Shown here one piece after another: positions 41,612 to 51,258 of a stretch of DNA of 64,000 bases. The first letter of the stretch is position 1. Every line of letters begins with the position of its first letter. The notes beneath the pieces were generated by a model that saw only the letters and a list, made by a program, of their open reading frames with translations, was not told where the DNA came from and searched no databases. The stretch is from positions 1 to 64,000 of the forward strand of contig NZ_SOMG01000017.1 in the NCBI RefSeq assembly GCF_004402045.1, given 5' to 3'. The DNA comes from Lelliottia nimipressuralis (GTDB lineage Bacteria; Pseudomonadota; Gammaproteobacteria; Enterobacterales; Enterobacteriaceae). Position numbers and translations under genes: made by a program.

Positions 41612-41746
41612 GGTTTTGTTCCTGTTTTTCGTGATGCCGGCAGTATAACCCTAAATAAATCCCGTTGCAGGAAAGCGGCAAACTCTTGCTTTTGTGTCTT
41701 CTCCTGCGATGATAGAAACAGATTTGAACTTACGGGCAACTTTATA

Positions 41747-41950
41747 ATGAAAAACGCTTTCCGAACGCTTGCCGTTCTCATCACGCTGTTTAGCCTGACG
41801 GGCTGCGGACTGAAGGGACCACTGTACTTCCCGCCAGCGGATAAAACCGCGCCGCCGCCGACGAAACCTGTGAACAGCGGTATTGAATCTACTACGCCAG
41901 ATACTAACGATCGTGGCGACAACGGTGGTCCGACTCAGGTAAATCTCTGA
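41747..41950 (+). CDS. lptM: Lipoprotein LptM (YifL)
   Basis: A 67-residue lipoprotein with a short signal peptide and lipobox LTGC, the lipidated cysteine being residue 20. It is followed by the conserved [13 protein letters not shown] segment and a disordered, Pro/Asp/Asn-rich tail. In E. coli LptM binds the LptDE translocon and promotes correct LptD oxidation. The ATG at 41747 is preceded only by a weak site (GGGCAACTTTATA). It lies 35 bp before dapF. Confidence 0.93.
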   Translation: MKNAFRTLAVLITLFSLTGCGLKGPLYFPPADKTAPPPTKPVNSGIESTTPDTNDRGDNGGPTQVNL

Positions 41951-41985
41951 CGACAACGTTCTGTACCCGCGCAATGGAGCAAATG

Positions 41986-42810
41986 ATGCAGTTCTCTAAA
42001 ATGCATGGCCTTGGCAACGATTTTATGGTCGTCGACGCGGTAACGCAGAATGTGTTTTTCTCCCCGGAACTGATCCGTCGCCTGGCGGATCGGCATCTGG
42101 GCGTGGGGTTCGATCAACTGCTGGTGGTTGAGCCACCGTACGATCCTGACCTCGATTTCCACTACCGTATTTTTAACGCGGACGGGAGCGAAGTTAACCA
42201 GTGCGGCAACGGCGCGCGCTGTTTTGCCCGCTTTGTCCGCCTGAAAGGGCTGACCAACAAGCGTGATATTCGCGTCAGCACGGCCAATGGTCGCATGGTG
42301 CTCAGCGTCACTGATGATGAGCTGGTACGCGTGAACATGGGCGAGCCTAACTTCGAGCCCTCCGTTGTGCCGTTTCGCGCAAACAAAGCGGAAAAGACCT
42401 ATATTATGCGTGCGGCCGAGCAGACAGTATTGTGCGGCGTCGTCTCAATGGGTAACCCGCACTGCGTGATTCAGGTTGATGATGTGGAAACTGCCGCCGT
42501 CGAAACGCTCGGCCCGGTGCTGGAAAGCCACGAACGTTTCCCGGAGCGCGCGAACATCGGTTTTATGCAGGTGGTAGCGCGTGAGCACATCCGCCTGCGG
42601 GTTTACGAGCGCGGCGCGGGCGAGACGCAGGCCTGCGGAAGCGGTGCCTGTGCGGCAGTGGCCGTGGGCATCTCTCAGGGGTTACTGGCAGAAGAGGTTC
42701 GCGTGGAGTTACCGGGCGGTCGGCTAGATATCGCCTGGAAAGGACCGGGTCATCCACTGTATATGACTGGCCCGGCGGCACATGTCTATGACGGGTTTAT
42801 CCATCTATGA
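41986..42810 (+). CDS. dapF: Diaminopimelate epimerase
   Basis: A 274-residue PLP-independent epimerase that interconverts LL- and meso-diaminopimelate for lysine and peptidoglycan. The two catalytic cysteines are visible: C73 in [10 protein letters not shown] and the second in [11 protein letters not shown] (about residue 217). I chose the ATG at 41986, with GGAG 6 bases upstream; a frame-open ATG at 41974 would add four residues. It overlaps yigA by 4 bases. Confidence 0.96.
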   Translation: MQFSKMHGLGNDFMVVDAVTQNVFFSPELIRRLADRHLGVGFDQLLVVEPPYDPDLDFHYRIFNADGSEVNQCGNGARCFARFVRLKGLTNKRDIRVSTANGRMVLSVTDDELVRVNMGEPNFEPSVVPFRANKAEKTYIMRAAEQTVLCGVVSMGNPHCVIQVDDVETAAVETLGPVLESHERFPERANIGFMQVVAREHIRLRVYERGAGETQACGSGACAAVAVGISQGLLAEEVRVELPGGRLDIAWKGPGHPLYMTGPAAHVYDGFIHL

Positions 42811-43514
42811 AACAACCAGGGGAAGAACTGCAGGAAACAGTGACGGAGCTGGACGACAGAGCTGTTGTTGATTATCTGCTGCGCAATCCTGAGTTTTTTA
42901 TTCGCAATGCACGCATCGTCGAAGAGATGCGCGTGCCGCATCCGGTTCGCGGAACCGTGTCGCTGGTCGAATGGCACATGGCGCGCTCGCGCAACCACAT
43001 CAATCAGCTTGAAGAGAACATGACGCTGCTGATGGAACAGGCCAGTACTAACGAAAGTCTGTTCTATCGTCTGCTGCATCTGCAGGCGCGTCTGGCATCG
43101 GCGCACAGTCTTGAAGAGTTCCTCAGCCGCTTCCACCGCTGGGCGCGCGAGCTTGGGCTTGCGGGCGCAACGATCCGTCTTTTCCCTGACCGCTGGCGCA
43201 TTGGCGCACCGTCGGGGTTTACCCATCTGGCACTTAGCCGTCAGGCGTTTGAACCGCTGCGCATTCAGCGTCTGGGCCATGAGCATCACTACCTTGGACC
43301 ATTGAACGGACCTGAACTGCTGGTGGTATTACCCGAAGCTAAAGCGATAGGCTCGGTGGCGATGTCGCTGATGGGGCGCGATGGCGATCTGGGGGTCATG
43401 TTATTTACCAGCCGCGATGCACATCACTATGAGCAAGGGCAAGCCACGCACCTGCTGCAGGAGATCGCTCTGATGCTGCCTGAGCTGCTGGAGCGCTGGA
43501 TTGAGCGAGTATGA
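42807..43514 (+). CDS. yigA: DUF484 protein YigA
   Basis: A 235-residue DUF484 protein with an N-terminal helical section ([17 protein letters not shown]) and a GAF-like C-terminal domain ([17 protein letters not shown]). Function unknown. Its start overlaps dapF and its end overlaps xerC by 4 bases each, so it is translated as part of dapF-yigA-xerC-yigB. Confidence 0.92.
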   Translation: MKQPGEELQETVTELDDRAVVDYLLRNPEFFIRNARIVEEMRVPHPVRGTVSLVEWHMARSRNHINQLEENMTLLMEQASTNESLFYRLLHLQARLASAHSLEEFLSRFHRWARELGLAGATIRLFPDRWRIGAPSGFTHLALSRQAFEPLRIQRLGHEHHYLGPLNGPELLVVLPEAKAIGSVAMSLMGRDGDLGVMLFTSRDAHHYEQGQATHLLQEIALMLPELLERWIERV

Positions 43515-44413
43515 CGGACGGACTGCTCGCTGCTGACGTCTCGCGCTTTTTGCGCTATCTGGGCGTGGAGCGTCAGCTTAGCCCCATTACTCTGCTTAAT
43601 TACCAGCGTCAGCTTGATGCCCTCATGCAGATTGCCGACGAGATCGGCCTGAAAAGCTGGCAGCACTGTGACGCTGCGACGGTTCGCGGGTTTGTCGTGC
43701 GGAGCCGCAGAAAAGGATTAGGTCCGGCAAGCCTGGCGCTCAGACTCTCTGCGCTGCGCAGTTTCTTCGACTGGCTGGTCAGTCAGGGAGGCTTAAAAGC
43801 CAACCCGGCAAAAGGGATCGCCACGCCAAAAGCGCCGCGCCATCTGCCTAAAAATATCGACGTTGACGACGTAAACCGCCTGCTGGATATCGATCTGAAC
43901 GATCCGCTGGCCGTACGCGACCGCGCGATGCTGGAGGTGATGTACGGTGCCGGGCTGCGTCTTTCAGAGCTGGTTAATCTTGATTTAAAACACCTCGACC
44001 TGGACACCGGCGAAGTGTGGGTCATGGGCAAGGGCAGCAAAGAGCGCCGCCTGCCGATTGGCCGCAATGCGGTATCCTGGATTGAGCACTGGCTTGACCT
44101 GCGCGGGCTGTTTGGCGCAGAAGAGGACGCGCTGTTCCTGTCGAAACTCGGCAAGCGGATCTCGGCGCGTAACGTGCAGAAGCGCTTTGCGGAGTGGGGC
44201 ATTAAGCAGGGGCTGAACAGCCACGTTCACCCGCACAAGCTGCGTCACTCCTTTGCGACACACATGCTTGAGTCGAGCGGCGATCTGCGCGGCGTGCAGG
44301 AGCTGCTTGGCCACGCAAATCTGTCGACCACTCAAATCTATACCCACTTAGACTTCCAACACCTTGCCTCGGTGTATGACGCGGCGCATCCACGCGCCAA
44401 ACGGGGGAAATAA
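43511..44413 (+). CDS. xerC: Tyrosine recombinase XerC
   Basis: A 300-residue site-specific recombinase that, with XerD, resolves chromosome dimers at dif. It has an N-terminal SAM-like core-binding domain ([20 protein letters not shown]). The catalytic domain carries the first arginine in [11 protein letters not shown], a lysine in [23 protein letters not shown], and the histidine and tyrosine in [14 protein letters not shown]. It overlaps yigB by 1 base. Confidence 0.97.
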   Translation: MTDGLLAADVSRFLRYLGVERQLSPITLLNYQRQLDALMQIADEIGLKSWQHCDAATVRGFVVRSRRKGLGPASLALRLSALRSFFDWLVSQGGLKANPAKGIATPKAPRHLPKNIDVDDVNRLLDIDLNDPLAVRDRAMLEVMYGAGLRLSELVNLDLKHLDLDTGEVWVMGKGSKERRLPIGRNAVSWIEHWLDLRGLFGAEEDALFLSKLGKRISARNVQKRFAEWGIKQGLNSHVHPHKLRHSFATHMLESSGDLRGVQELLGHANLSTTQIYTHLDFQHLASVYDAAHPRAKRGK

Positions 44414-45129
44414 TGCGTTTTTACCGCCCACTCGGTCAGATTTCAGCCCTGACGTTTGACCTTGATGACACCCTTTATGACAACCGCGAAGTGATCCTGC
44501 GTACCGAGCAGGAGTCGCTGGCGTTTGTCCAGAACTACCATCCGGCGCTGAAGACGATGCAGAACAAGGATTTCCAGACGCTGCGTCAGTCCCTGCGGGA
44601 GACCGAGCCGGACATTTACCACGATGTGACCGAATGGCGTCGTCGCGCGGTTGAGCAGGCGATGCTCAACGTGGGGCTGAGCGCGCAAGATGCGGCCATT
44701 GGGGCTGAAGCGGCAATGGAAAACTTCGCCAAATGGCGCAGCCGTATCGATGTGCCGCAGGAGACCCACGACACGCTGGCGAAACTGGCAGAGAAATGGC
44801 CGCTGGTGGCCATCACCAATGGCAATGCCCAGCCTGAGCTGTTTGGTCTCGGCGATTACTTTGAATTTGTGCTGCGTGCCGGTCCCCACGGGCGCTCCAA
44901 GCCGTTCAGTGATATGTACCATCTTGCAGCGGAAAAACTGAATCTGTCGCTGGGTGAAATTCTGCACGTGGGGGATGACCTCACCACAGACGTGGCGGGT
45001 GCCATCCGCTGCGGCATGCAGGCCTGCTGGATCAAGCCGGAAAAAGCCGACCTGATGATCGCCTCCGATAGCCGTCTTCTGCCACACCTGGAAATTTCGC
45101 GGTTGGCATCCCTCACGACGCTGATATAA
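44413..45129 (+). CDS. yigB: HAD-family phosphatase YigB
   Basis: A 238-residue haloacid dehalogenase-type phosphatase. The nucleophile motif FDLDDTLYD has aspartates D16 and D18. AITNGNAQP and [13 protein letters not shown] supply motifs II and IV. E. coli YigB dephosphorylates FMN and other small phosphates. Last of the dapF-yigA-xerC-yigB cluster. Confidence 0.94.
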   Translation: MRFYRPLGQISALTFDLDDTLYDNREVILRTEQESLAFVQNYHPALKTMQNKDFQTLRQSLRETEPDIYHDVTEWRRRAVEQAMLNVGLSAQDAAIGAEAAMENFAKWRSRIDVPQETHDTLAKLAEKWPLVAITNGNAQPELFGLGDYFEFVLRAGPHGRSKPFSDMYHLAAEKLNLSLGEILHVGDDLTTDVAGAIRCGMQACWIKPEKADLMIASDSRLLPHLEISRLASLTTLI

Positions 45130-45141
45130 TCATCAATTGTT

Positions 45142-45157
45142 CTGTATAAATTAACAG
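45142..45157 (+). promoter_or_regulatory. LexA (SOS) box of uvrD
   Basis: CTGTATAAATTAACAG: a CTG-N10-CAG box 48 bases before the uvrD start, where E. coli uvrD also has its LexA site. Confidence 0.8.
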
Positions 45158-45205
45158 GGTTTTGGCGAATGTCATTCGCCTGCCCGACATGACGTGACGG
45201 TGCCA

Positions 45206-47368
45206 ATGGACGTTTCTTACCTGCTCGACAGCCTTAATGACAAACAGCGTGAAGCAGTTGCCGCCTCGCGCACCAACATGCTGGTTCTGGCAGGGGCGGG
45301 CAGTGGTAAGACGCGCGTTCTGGTTCACCGTATCGCCTGGCTGCAAAGCGTGGAAAACTGCTCACCGTACTCCATCATGGCGGTCACGTTTACCAACAAG
45401 GCGGCGGCGGAGATGCGCCACCGTATCGCCCAACTGATGGGCACCAGCCAGGGCGGCATGTGGGTTGGCACCTTCCACGGGCTGGCGCACCGCCTGCTGC
45501 GCGCGCACCATATGGACGCCAACCTGCCGCAGGATTTCCAGATCCTCGACAGCGAAGACCAGCTCCGTCTGCTCAAACGTCTGATCAAGGCAATGAACCT
45601 CGACGAGAAGCAGTGGCCGCCGCGTCAGGCGATGTGGTACATCAACGGCCAGAAAGACGAGGGGCTGCGTCCGCACCATATTCAGAGCTTTGGCAACCCG
45701 GTCGAGCAGACCTGGCAGAACGTTTATAAGGCCTATCAGGAAGCGTGCGATCGCGCCGGTTTGGTAGACTTCGCCGAACTGCTGCTGCGCGCCCACGAGC
45801 TGTGGCTGAACAAACCACACATCCTGCAGCACTACCGCGAACGTTTTACCAATATCCTGGTGGACGAATTCCAGGATACCAACAACATCCAGTACGCGTG
45901 GATCCGCCTGCTGGCCGGTGATACCGGCAAGGTGATGATTGTGGGCGATGATGACCAGTCGATCTACGGCTGGCGCGGGGCGCAGGTGGAGAATATCCAG
46001 CGCTTTCTCAATGACTTCCCTGGCGCGCAGACCATCCGTCTGGAGCAGAACTACCGCTCAACCAATAATATTCTGAGTGCAGCCAACGCCCTGATTGAAA
46101 ACAACAACGGGCGTCTGGGGAAAAAGCTGTGGACCGACGGCGTCGACGGTGAACCGATTTCAATTTACTGCGCGTTCAACGAACTCGACGAAGCTCGCTT
46201 CGTGGTGAACCGTATCAAAACCTGGCAGGACAATGGTGGCGCGCTTGAACAGTGTGCCATTCTCTATCGCAGCAACGCCCAGTCGCGCGTGCTGGAAGAG
46301 GCGCTCCTGCAGGTGAGCATGCCTTACCGTATTTATGGCGGTATGCGCTTCTTCGAACGTCAGGAAATCAAAGATGCGCTCTCGTATCTGCGTCTGATTG
46401 CAAACCGCAACGACGACGCGGCGTTTGAGCGCGTGGTCAACACGCCGACCCGTGGCATTGGTGACCGCACGCTGGACGTGGTGCGTCAGGCCTCTCGCGA
46501 TCGCCAGCTGACGCTGTGGCAGGCATGCCGCGAGCTGTTGCAGGAAAAAGCGCTCGCCGGTCGTGCCGCCAGCGCGCTGCAGCGTTTCCTCGAACTGATT
46601 GATGCTCTGGCGCAGGAAACGGCCGACATGCCGCTGCACGTGCAGACGGACCGGGTAATTAAAGACTCCGGCCTGAGAACCATGTATGAGCAGGAAAAAG
46701 GCGAGAAAGGCCAGACCCGTATTGAGAACTTAGAGGAACTGGTCACGGCAACGCGCCAGTTCAGCTACAACGAAGAAGATGAAGACCTGATGCCGCTTCA
46801 GGCGTTTCTCTCTCACGCCGCGCTGGAAGCAGGCGAGGGACAGGCGGATACCTGGCAGGATGCGGTTCAGCTCATGACCCTGCACTCCGCCAAAGGTCTG
46901 GAGTTCCCGCAGGTGTTTATCGTCGGCATGGAAGAGGGGATGTTCCCTAGCCAGATGTCGCTGGATGAGGGCGGACGCCTGGAAGAGGAGCGTCGCCTGG
47001 CCTACGTGGGCGTGACGCGCGCGATGCAAAAGCTGACGCTAACCTACGCCGAAACCCGCCGTCTGTACGGTAAAGAGGTCTATCACCGTCCGTCGCGCTT
47101 TATCGGTGAACTGCCGGAAGAGTGCGTGGAAGAGGTGCGTCTGCGGGCGAGCATCAGCCGTCCGGTCAGCCATCAGCGTATGGGCTCGCCGATTGCGGAA
47201 ACCGACACCGGCTACAAGCTGGGCCAGCGCGTGCGCCATTCGAAGTTTGGCGAAGGTACCATTGTGAATCTGGAAGGCAGCGGCGAGCATAGCCGCCTGC
47301 AGGTGGCGTTCCAGGGGCAGGGTATCAAATGGCTGGTGGCGGCCTATGCGAAGCTGGAAACAGTCTAA
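45206..47368 (+). CDS. uvrD: DNA helicase II UvrD
   Basis: A 720-residue superfamily 1A 3'-5' helicase for nucleotide excision and mismatch repair. Walker A AGAGSGKT is at residues 29-36; also [37 protein letters not shown] and RRLAYVGVTRA. The C-terminal tail has the Tudor-like KFGEGTIVNLEGSGEHSRLQV. I chose the ATG at 45206 (MDVSYLLDSL); the GTG at 45194 would add four residues. SOS-regulated through the LexA box upstream. Confidence 0.97.
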   Translation: MDVSYLLDSLNDKQREAVAASRTNMLVLAGAGSGKTRVLVHRIAWLQSVENCSPYSIMAVTFTNKAAAEMRHRIAQLMGTSQGGMWVGTFHGLAHRLLRAHHMDANLPQDFQILDSEDQLRLLKRLIKAMNLDEKQWPPRQAMWYINGQKDEGLRPHHIQSFGNPVEQTWQNVYKAYQEACDRAGLVDFAELLLRAHELWLNKPHILQHYRERFTNILVDEFQDTNNIQYAWIRLLAGDTGKVMIVGDDDQSIYGWRGAQVENIQRFLNDFPGAQTIRLEQNYRSTNNILSAANALIENNNGRLGKKLWTDGVDGEPISIYCAFNELDEARFVVNRIKTWQDNGGALEQCAILYRSNAQSRVLEEALLQVSMPYRIYGGMRFFERQEIKDALSYLRLIANRNDDAAFERVVNTPTRGIGDRTLDVVRQASRDRQLTLWQACRELLQEKALAGRAASALQRFLELIDALAQETADMPLHVQTDRVIKDSGLRTMYEQEKGEKGQTRIENLEELVTATRQFSYNEEDEDLMPLQAFLSHAALEAGEGQADTWQDAVQLMTLHSAKGLEFPQVFIVGMEEGMFPSQMSLDEGGRLEEERRLAYVGVTRAMQKLTLTYAETRRLYGKEVYHRPSRFIGELPEECVEEVRLRASISRPVSHQRMGSPIAETDTGYKLGQRVRHSKFGEGTIVNLEGSGEHSRLQVAFQGQGIKWLVAAYAKLETV

Positions 47369-47517
47369 CATTCAGAAAAATATCATTATTTTGTAATAAT
47401 CTGCTAGCCTTATACATTGAAGGTCAATTAATGCCCTTCAGCGTTCCGTTGCGTGTTGACGCCACAGTTATAGCTGGCGTAACATGCGCGCACGATTACG
47501 CTAAGAGGACATTCGCC

Positions 47518-47574
47518 TTGGACACACCCAGTAGATACTGGCTCAATTCCCTGTCATCCAGGAACAACTCCTAA
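47518..47574 (+). CDS. corL: Candidate corA leader peptide CorL
   Basis: An 18-codon ORF with TTG start (DTPSRYWLNSLSSRNNS after the initiator), 8 bases after AAGAGGA. It lies in the 357-bp uvrD-corA gap. The Salmonella corA leader encodes a short peptide, corL, whose translation sets Rho-dependent termination before corA; position and size match. The stop codon sits inside the arm of an inverted repeat (CTAAGGC at 47571-47577, GCCTTAG at 47596-47602), which would link translation to RNA folding. Confidence 0.5.
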   Translation: MDTPSRYWLNSLSSRNNS

Positions 47575-47725
47575 GGCTATCTCCCCTTGCTGATGGCCTT
47601 AGTGGTTGTCAGCGACATGCACTATTCCCGTCGCGCTGAGTCAGGCTGTTTAATGGTCTGAAACCCAATTTGTTTCTGTGTGCCCACCGAACTGTCCGAT
47701 ATTTTTTGCATTGGGAGTCCCGGTC
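47575..47725 (+). promoter_or_regulatory. corA leader region
   Basis: 151 bases between corL and corA with the CTAAGGC/GCCTTAG stem (47571-47602) and no gene. In Salmonella the matching RNA responds to cytosolic Mg2+ through Rho. The corA ribosome-binding site is TGGGAGTCC. Confidence 0.5.
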
Positions 47726-48676
47726 ATGTTGAGCGCATTTCAACTCGAAAATAACCGACTGACTCGGCTTGAAGCCGAAGAGTCACAGCCCCTCGTTGAT
47801 GCCGTATGGGTGGATCTGGTCGAGCCGGACGACGATGAACGCCTGCGCGTACAATCTGAGCTGGGACAAAGCCTGGCGACACGCCCGGAACTGGAAGACA
47901 TCGAAGCATCTGCACGTTTTTTTGAAGACGAAGACGGTCTGCATATTCACTCCTTCTTCTTCTTTGAAGATGCTGAAGACCACGCGGGTAACTCTACCGT
48001 GGCGTTTACCATTCGTGATGGCCGTCTGTTTACCCTGCGCGAGCGTGAATTGCCGGCATTTCGTCTTTACCGCATGCGCGCCCGCAGCCAGGCGATGGTG
48101 GACGGTAACGCCTACGAGCTGCTGCTCGATCTGTTCGAAACCAAAATTGAACAGCTGGCGGATGAAATTGAAAACATCTACAGCGATCTGGAAAAGCTCA
48201 GCCGCGTGATCATGGAAGGCCATCAGGGCGATGAGTACGACGAAGCGCTCTCCACGCTGGCGGAGCTGGAAGATATCGGCTGGAAGGTACGTCTGTGTCT
48301 GATGGATACCCAGCGTGCGCTGAACTTCCTGGTGCGCAAGGCGCGTCTGCCGGGCGGCCAGCTGGAGCAGGCGCGGGAGATCCTGCGAGATATCGAATCC
48401 CTGCTGCCGCACAACGAATCCCTGTTCCAGAAGGTCAACTTCCTGATGCAGGCGGCGATGGGCTTTATCAACATCGAGCAGAACCGCATCATCAAGATCT
48501 TCTCGGTGGTTTCCGTGGTGTTCCTGCCGCCGACGCTGGTGGCTTCCAGCTATGGGATGAACTTTGAGTTTATGCCGGAGCTGAAGTGGAGCTTTGGTTA
48601 CCCGGGGGCGATTATCTTCATGATCCTCGCCGGGCTGGCGCCGTATCTGTACTTTAAGCGTCGTAACTGGCTGTAA
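47726..48676 (+). CDS. corA: Magnesium/cobalt/nickel transporter CorA
   Basis: A 316-residue pentameric Mg2+ channel. A long acidic N-terminal cytosolic domain leads through the stalk helix to two C-terminal membrane segments, joined by the signature loop [10 protein letters not shown] (GMN at residues 277-279), and a basic KRRNWL end. I chose the ATG at 47726 (MLSAFQLE), preceded by GGGAG; an ORF start at 47678 is not conserved. Confidence 0.97.
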   Translation: MLSAFQLENNRLTRLEAEESQPLVDAVWVDLVEPDDDERLRVQSELGQSLATRPELEDIEASARFFEDEDGLHIHSFFFFEDAEDHAGNSTVAFTIRDGRLFTLRERELPAFRLYRMRARSQAMVDGNAYELLLDLFETKIEQLADEIENIYSDLEKLSRVIMEGHQGDEYDEALSTLAELEDIGWKVRLCLMDTQRALNFLVRKARLPGGQLEQAREILRDIESLLPHNESLFQKVNFLMQAAMGFINIEQNRIIKIFSVVSVVFLPPTLVASSYGMNFEFMPELKWSFGYPGAIIFMILAGLAPYLYFKRRNWL

Positions 48677-48682
48677 AAATCT

Positions 48683-48708
48683 GGCGGGTGGCGCTGCGCT
48701 TACCCGCC
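48683..48708. repeat. REP unit, corA/rarD junction
   Basis: GGCGGGTGGCGCTGCGCTTA then CCCGCC: one palindromic unit in the 43-bp gap between the convergent corA and rarD stops. Confidence 0.82.
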
Positions 48709-48719
48709 CTACAAAACAC

Positions 48720-49616
48720 CTACATTCCTTTGCGGGCCCTGCGCTGGGTATAAATGGCATCTGCAACGAAAATCGCCAGCGCCACCCAGATAAAGGCGAA
48801 GGTCACCATCTTATCCGCGCCTGGCACTTCGCCGTAAAACACCACCGCCAGCAGGAACATCAGCGTCGGGCCAATGTACTGGAAGAAGCCCAGCGTGGAG
48901 AGACGCAGACGCGTCGCCGCACCGGTGAAGCACAGCAATGGAATCGTCGTCACCACGCCTGCCGCCATCAGCATCAGATTCAGCGACCACGGGTTGCTGC
49001 CCATATGGCTGGTTGGGCTGTCGGCGATGCCGAAGAGATAAATCGCCGCGACCGGCAGCAGCCACAGGGTTTCAAACAACATCCCGGTTTGTGCTTCCAC
49101 CGCAATCTTCTTGCGCACCAGGCCGTAGAAGGCAAAGCTGAACGCCAGACCGAGGGCAATAATCGGCAACGAGCCGAACGTCCAGAGCTGAACCAGCACG
49201 CCGCAGAAGGCCAAAATGACGGCCACCCATTGCATCCGGCGGAAGCGCTCGCCGAGGAAAATCATCCCCAGCACGATGTTCACCAGCGGGTTAATGAAGT
49301 ACCCCAGGCTCGCTTCGAGCATGTGATGGTTATTCACCGCCCAGATAAACAGCAGCCAGTTGCCGCCAATCAGCACCGCAGAGAGCGCCAGCAGGAAGAC
49401 CTTTCTAGGGGTTTTAAACAGCGTTTTGACGCCCGACCACTGACGGCTGAGGCTCATCAGCGCGATCATAAAAAAGAATGACCAGATAACGCGGTGAGTG
49501 AGGATCTCATCGGCCGGAACGTAAGCGATAAGCTTGAAATACGCCGGGGCGATACCCCAAATAAAATAAGCGGCAAGGGCGAGTAAAACGCCCTGCCGCG
49601 TCTGTTTAGCATTCAT
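48720..49616 (-). CDS. rarD: EamA-family permease RarD
   Basis: A 298-residue drug/metabolite transporter with ten predicted membrane segments. N-terminus GVLLALAAYFIWGIAPAYFK, with the internal EamA repeat in the second half. Named for a chloramphenicol-sensitivity phenotype in Pseudomonas; its substrate in enteric bacteria is unknown. Confidence 0.93.
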   Translation of the reverse strand: MNAKQTRQGVLLALAAYFIWGIAPAYFKLIAYVPADEILTHRVIWSFFFMIALMSLSRQWSGVKTLFKTPRKVFLLALSAVLIGGNWLLFIWAVNNHHMLEASLGYFINPLVNIVLGMIFLGERFRRMQWVAVILAFCGVLVQLWTFGSLPIIALGLAFSFAFYGLVRKKIAVEAQTGMLFETLWLLPVAAIYLFGIADSPTSHMGSNPWSLNLMLMAAGVVTTIPLLCFTGAATRLRLSTLGFFQYIGPTLMFLLAVVFYGEVPGADKMVTFAFIWVALAIFVADAIYTQRRARKGM

Positions 49617-49667
49617 CGGGAAAATCCATTACAAAAAAGTGAATTAATTTTACCCGATTTTGCTGCC

Positions 49668-50135
49668 TCAACCCACCATATAAGTGGCGGTTGCGCTGGC
49701 GATATAAACTTGTTCTTCGTTATGTAATTCAACGCGAGCAACGGCAACTTTATTTCCCGCACGCAGCAGGCTGCTGGTACAGGTAAAGCGATTTCCGCGC
49801 CCCGGGCGAAGATAGTCGACGCGCAAATCAATGGTGCCCATGCGCGCCAGACGCTGGCGGAGTTCGTCTTCATTGATGGTGTCATGGCGGGTCAGCGTAC
49901 TGCCCACGCAGACCAGGCCTGCCGCGACGTCCAGCGCAGAGGCAATCACACCGCCGTGCAAAATACTTTGCGCCCAGTTACCTACCATCATCGGCTGGTT
50001 GTTGAAACTCAGCTGGGCAAAGTCTTTTTCGTAACGCTCCAGCTCCAGTCCCAGCGCGCGGTTAAACGGCATATGGTAAACAAAAATCTCGCCCACGAGT
50101 TTTAACACTTCTTCGGCGGTAAGCATGGCTGACAT
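49668..50135 (-). CDS. yigI: Hotdog-fold acyl-CoA thioesterase YigI
   Basis: A 155-residue PaaI-type hotdog thioesterase. Signature: [18 protein letters not shown], with the HGG loop, and [13 protein letters not shown]. coli YigI acts on medium- and long-chain acyl-CoA. Monocistronic, divergent from pldA and 51 bp upstream of rarD on the same strand. Confidence 0.92.
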   Translation of the reverse strand: MSAMLTAEEVLKLVGEIFVYHMPFNRALGLELERYEKDFAQLSFNNQPMMVGNWAQSILHGGVIASALDVAAGLVCVGSTLTRHDTINEDELRQRLARMGTIDLRVDYLRPGRGNRFTCTSSLLRAGNKVAVARVELHNEEQVYIASATATYMVG

Positions 50136-50298
50136 GAGGCATCACATCCTTATTGTTAATGAAATGTTGATTTTATGCCTCGGCAATAAGGAATTCCACT
50201 TTCAGAAACGAGGATGCAGCAGTTGTCGCAGAAGTATGTAGAATGTTCGCCACATAACTATTCAAGTAATTTTACTCTTTTGCAGGAGAACACCACCG

Positions 50299-51168
50299 AT
50301 GCGGACGTATCTGGCCTGGTTACTGGCGGCGGTTGCGCTGCCCCTCACAGCATATGCGCAGGAAGCCACGATCAAAGAGGTGCATGATAAACCTGCCGTT
50401 CATGGCAGTATTATCGCGAACCTTCTTCAGGAGCATGACAATCCGTTCACGCTCTATCCGTATGACACCAACTACGTGATTTACACCCAGACCAGCGATC
50501 TCAACAAAGAGGCGATAAGCTCCTATAACTGGTCTGATAACGCGCGTAAAGATGAGGTGAAGTTCCAGCTCAGTCTCGCCTTCCCGTTCTGGCGCGGCAT
50601 TCTGGGGCCGAATTCGGTGCTCGGTGCGTCTTACACGCAGAAATCCTGGTGGCAGCTCTCTAACAGCGGGGAGTCCTCGCCGTTCCGTGAAACGAACTAC
50701 GAGCCACAGCTGTTCCTCGGTTTTGCAACGGATTATGAATTTGCCGGATGGACGTTGCGTGATGTTGAAGTGGGCTTTAACCATGATTCCAACGGCCGTT
50801 CCGACCCGACTTCCCGGAGCTGGAACCGCGCCTATACGCGCCTGATGGCGCAGAACGGTAACTGGATGGTGGAAGTGAAGCCGTGGTACGTGGTGGGCGA
50901 AACCGATGACAACCCGGATATCACCAAATACATGGGTTACTACCAGCTCAAAGTCGGCTACCAGCTGGGCGATGCCGTGCTCAGCGCCAAAGGCCAGTAC
51001 AACTGGAACACCGGCTACGGTGGCGCGGAAGTGGGCTTAAGCTACCCAATGACGAAGCACGTTCGTATCTATACGCAGGTATACAGCGGTTACGGCGAGT
51101 CGCTTATCGACTACAACTTCAACCAGACTCGCATCGGCGTTGGCGTGATGCTGAACGATATTCTCTAG
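50299..51168 (+). CDS. pldA: Outer membrane phospholipase A (OMPLA)
   Basis: A 289-residue outer-membrane phospholipase A1. The signal peptide (residues 1-20, cleaved after AYA) precedes a 12-strand barrel ending in phenylalanine-free VGVMLNDIL. The catalytic His and Ser lie in GFNHDSNGRSDPTSRSWNR, with the asparagine a few residues on. It degrades misplaced phospholipids in the outer leaflet. RBS AGGAG is 11 bases upstream of the ATG. Confidence 0.96.
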   Translation: MRTYLAWLLAAVALPLTAYAQEATIKEVHDKPAVHGSIIANLLQEHDNPFTLYPYDTNYVIYTQTSDLNKEAISSYNWSDNARKDEVKFQLSLAFPFWRGILGPNSVLGASYTQKSWWQLSNSGESSPFRETNYEPQLFLGFATDYEFAGWTLRDVEVGFNHDSNGRSDPTSRSWNRAYTRLMAQNGNWMVEVKPWYVVGETDDNPDITKYMGYYQLKVGYQLGDAVLSAKGQYNWNTGYGGAEVGLSYPMTKHVRIYTQVYSGYGESLIDYNFNQTRIGVGVMLNDIL

Positions 51169-51258
51169 CCTGCTCGAATGTTTTTGCGTTAAACGTTGAA
51201 GTTTCTCTCTCAGGCGCTGAAAATAGCGCCTGTTTTATTTTTCGCATATGGGGTTAAT

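Noticed and set aside
47431-47574. A longer 47-codon ATG ORF in frame with corL
   Set aside because: The ATG at 47431 has no ribosome-binding site, whereas the internal TTG does. The upstream part shows no conservation I recognise.
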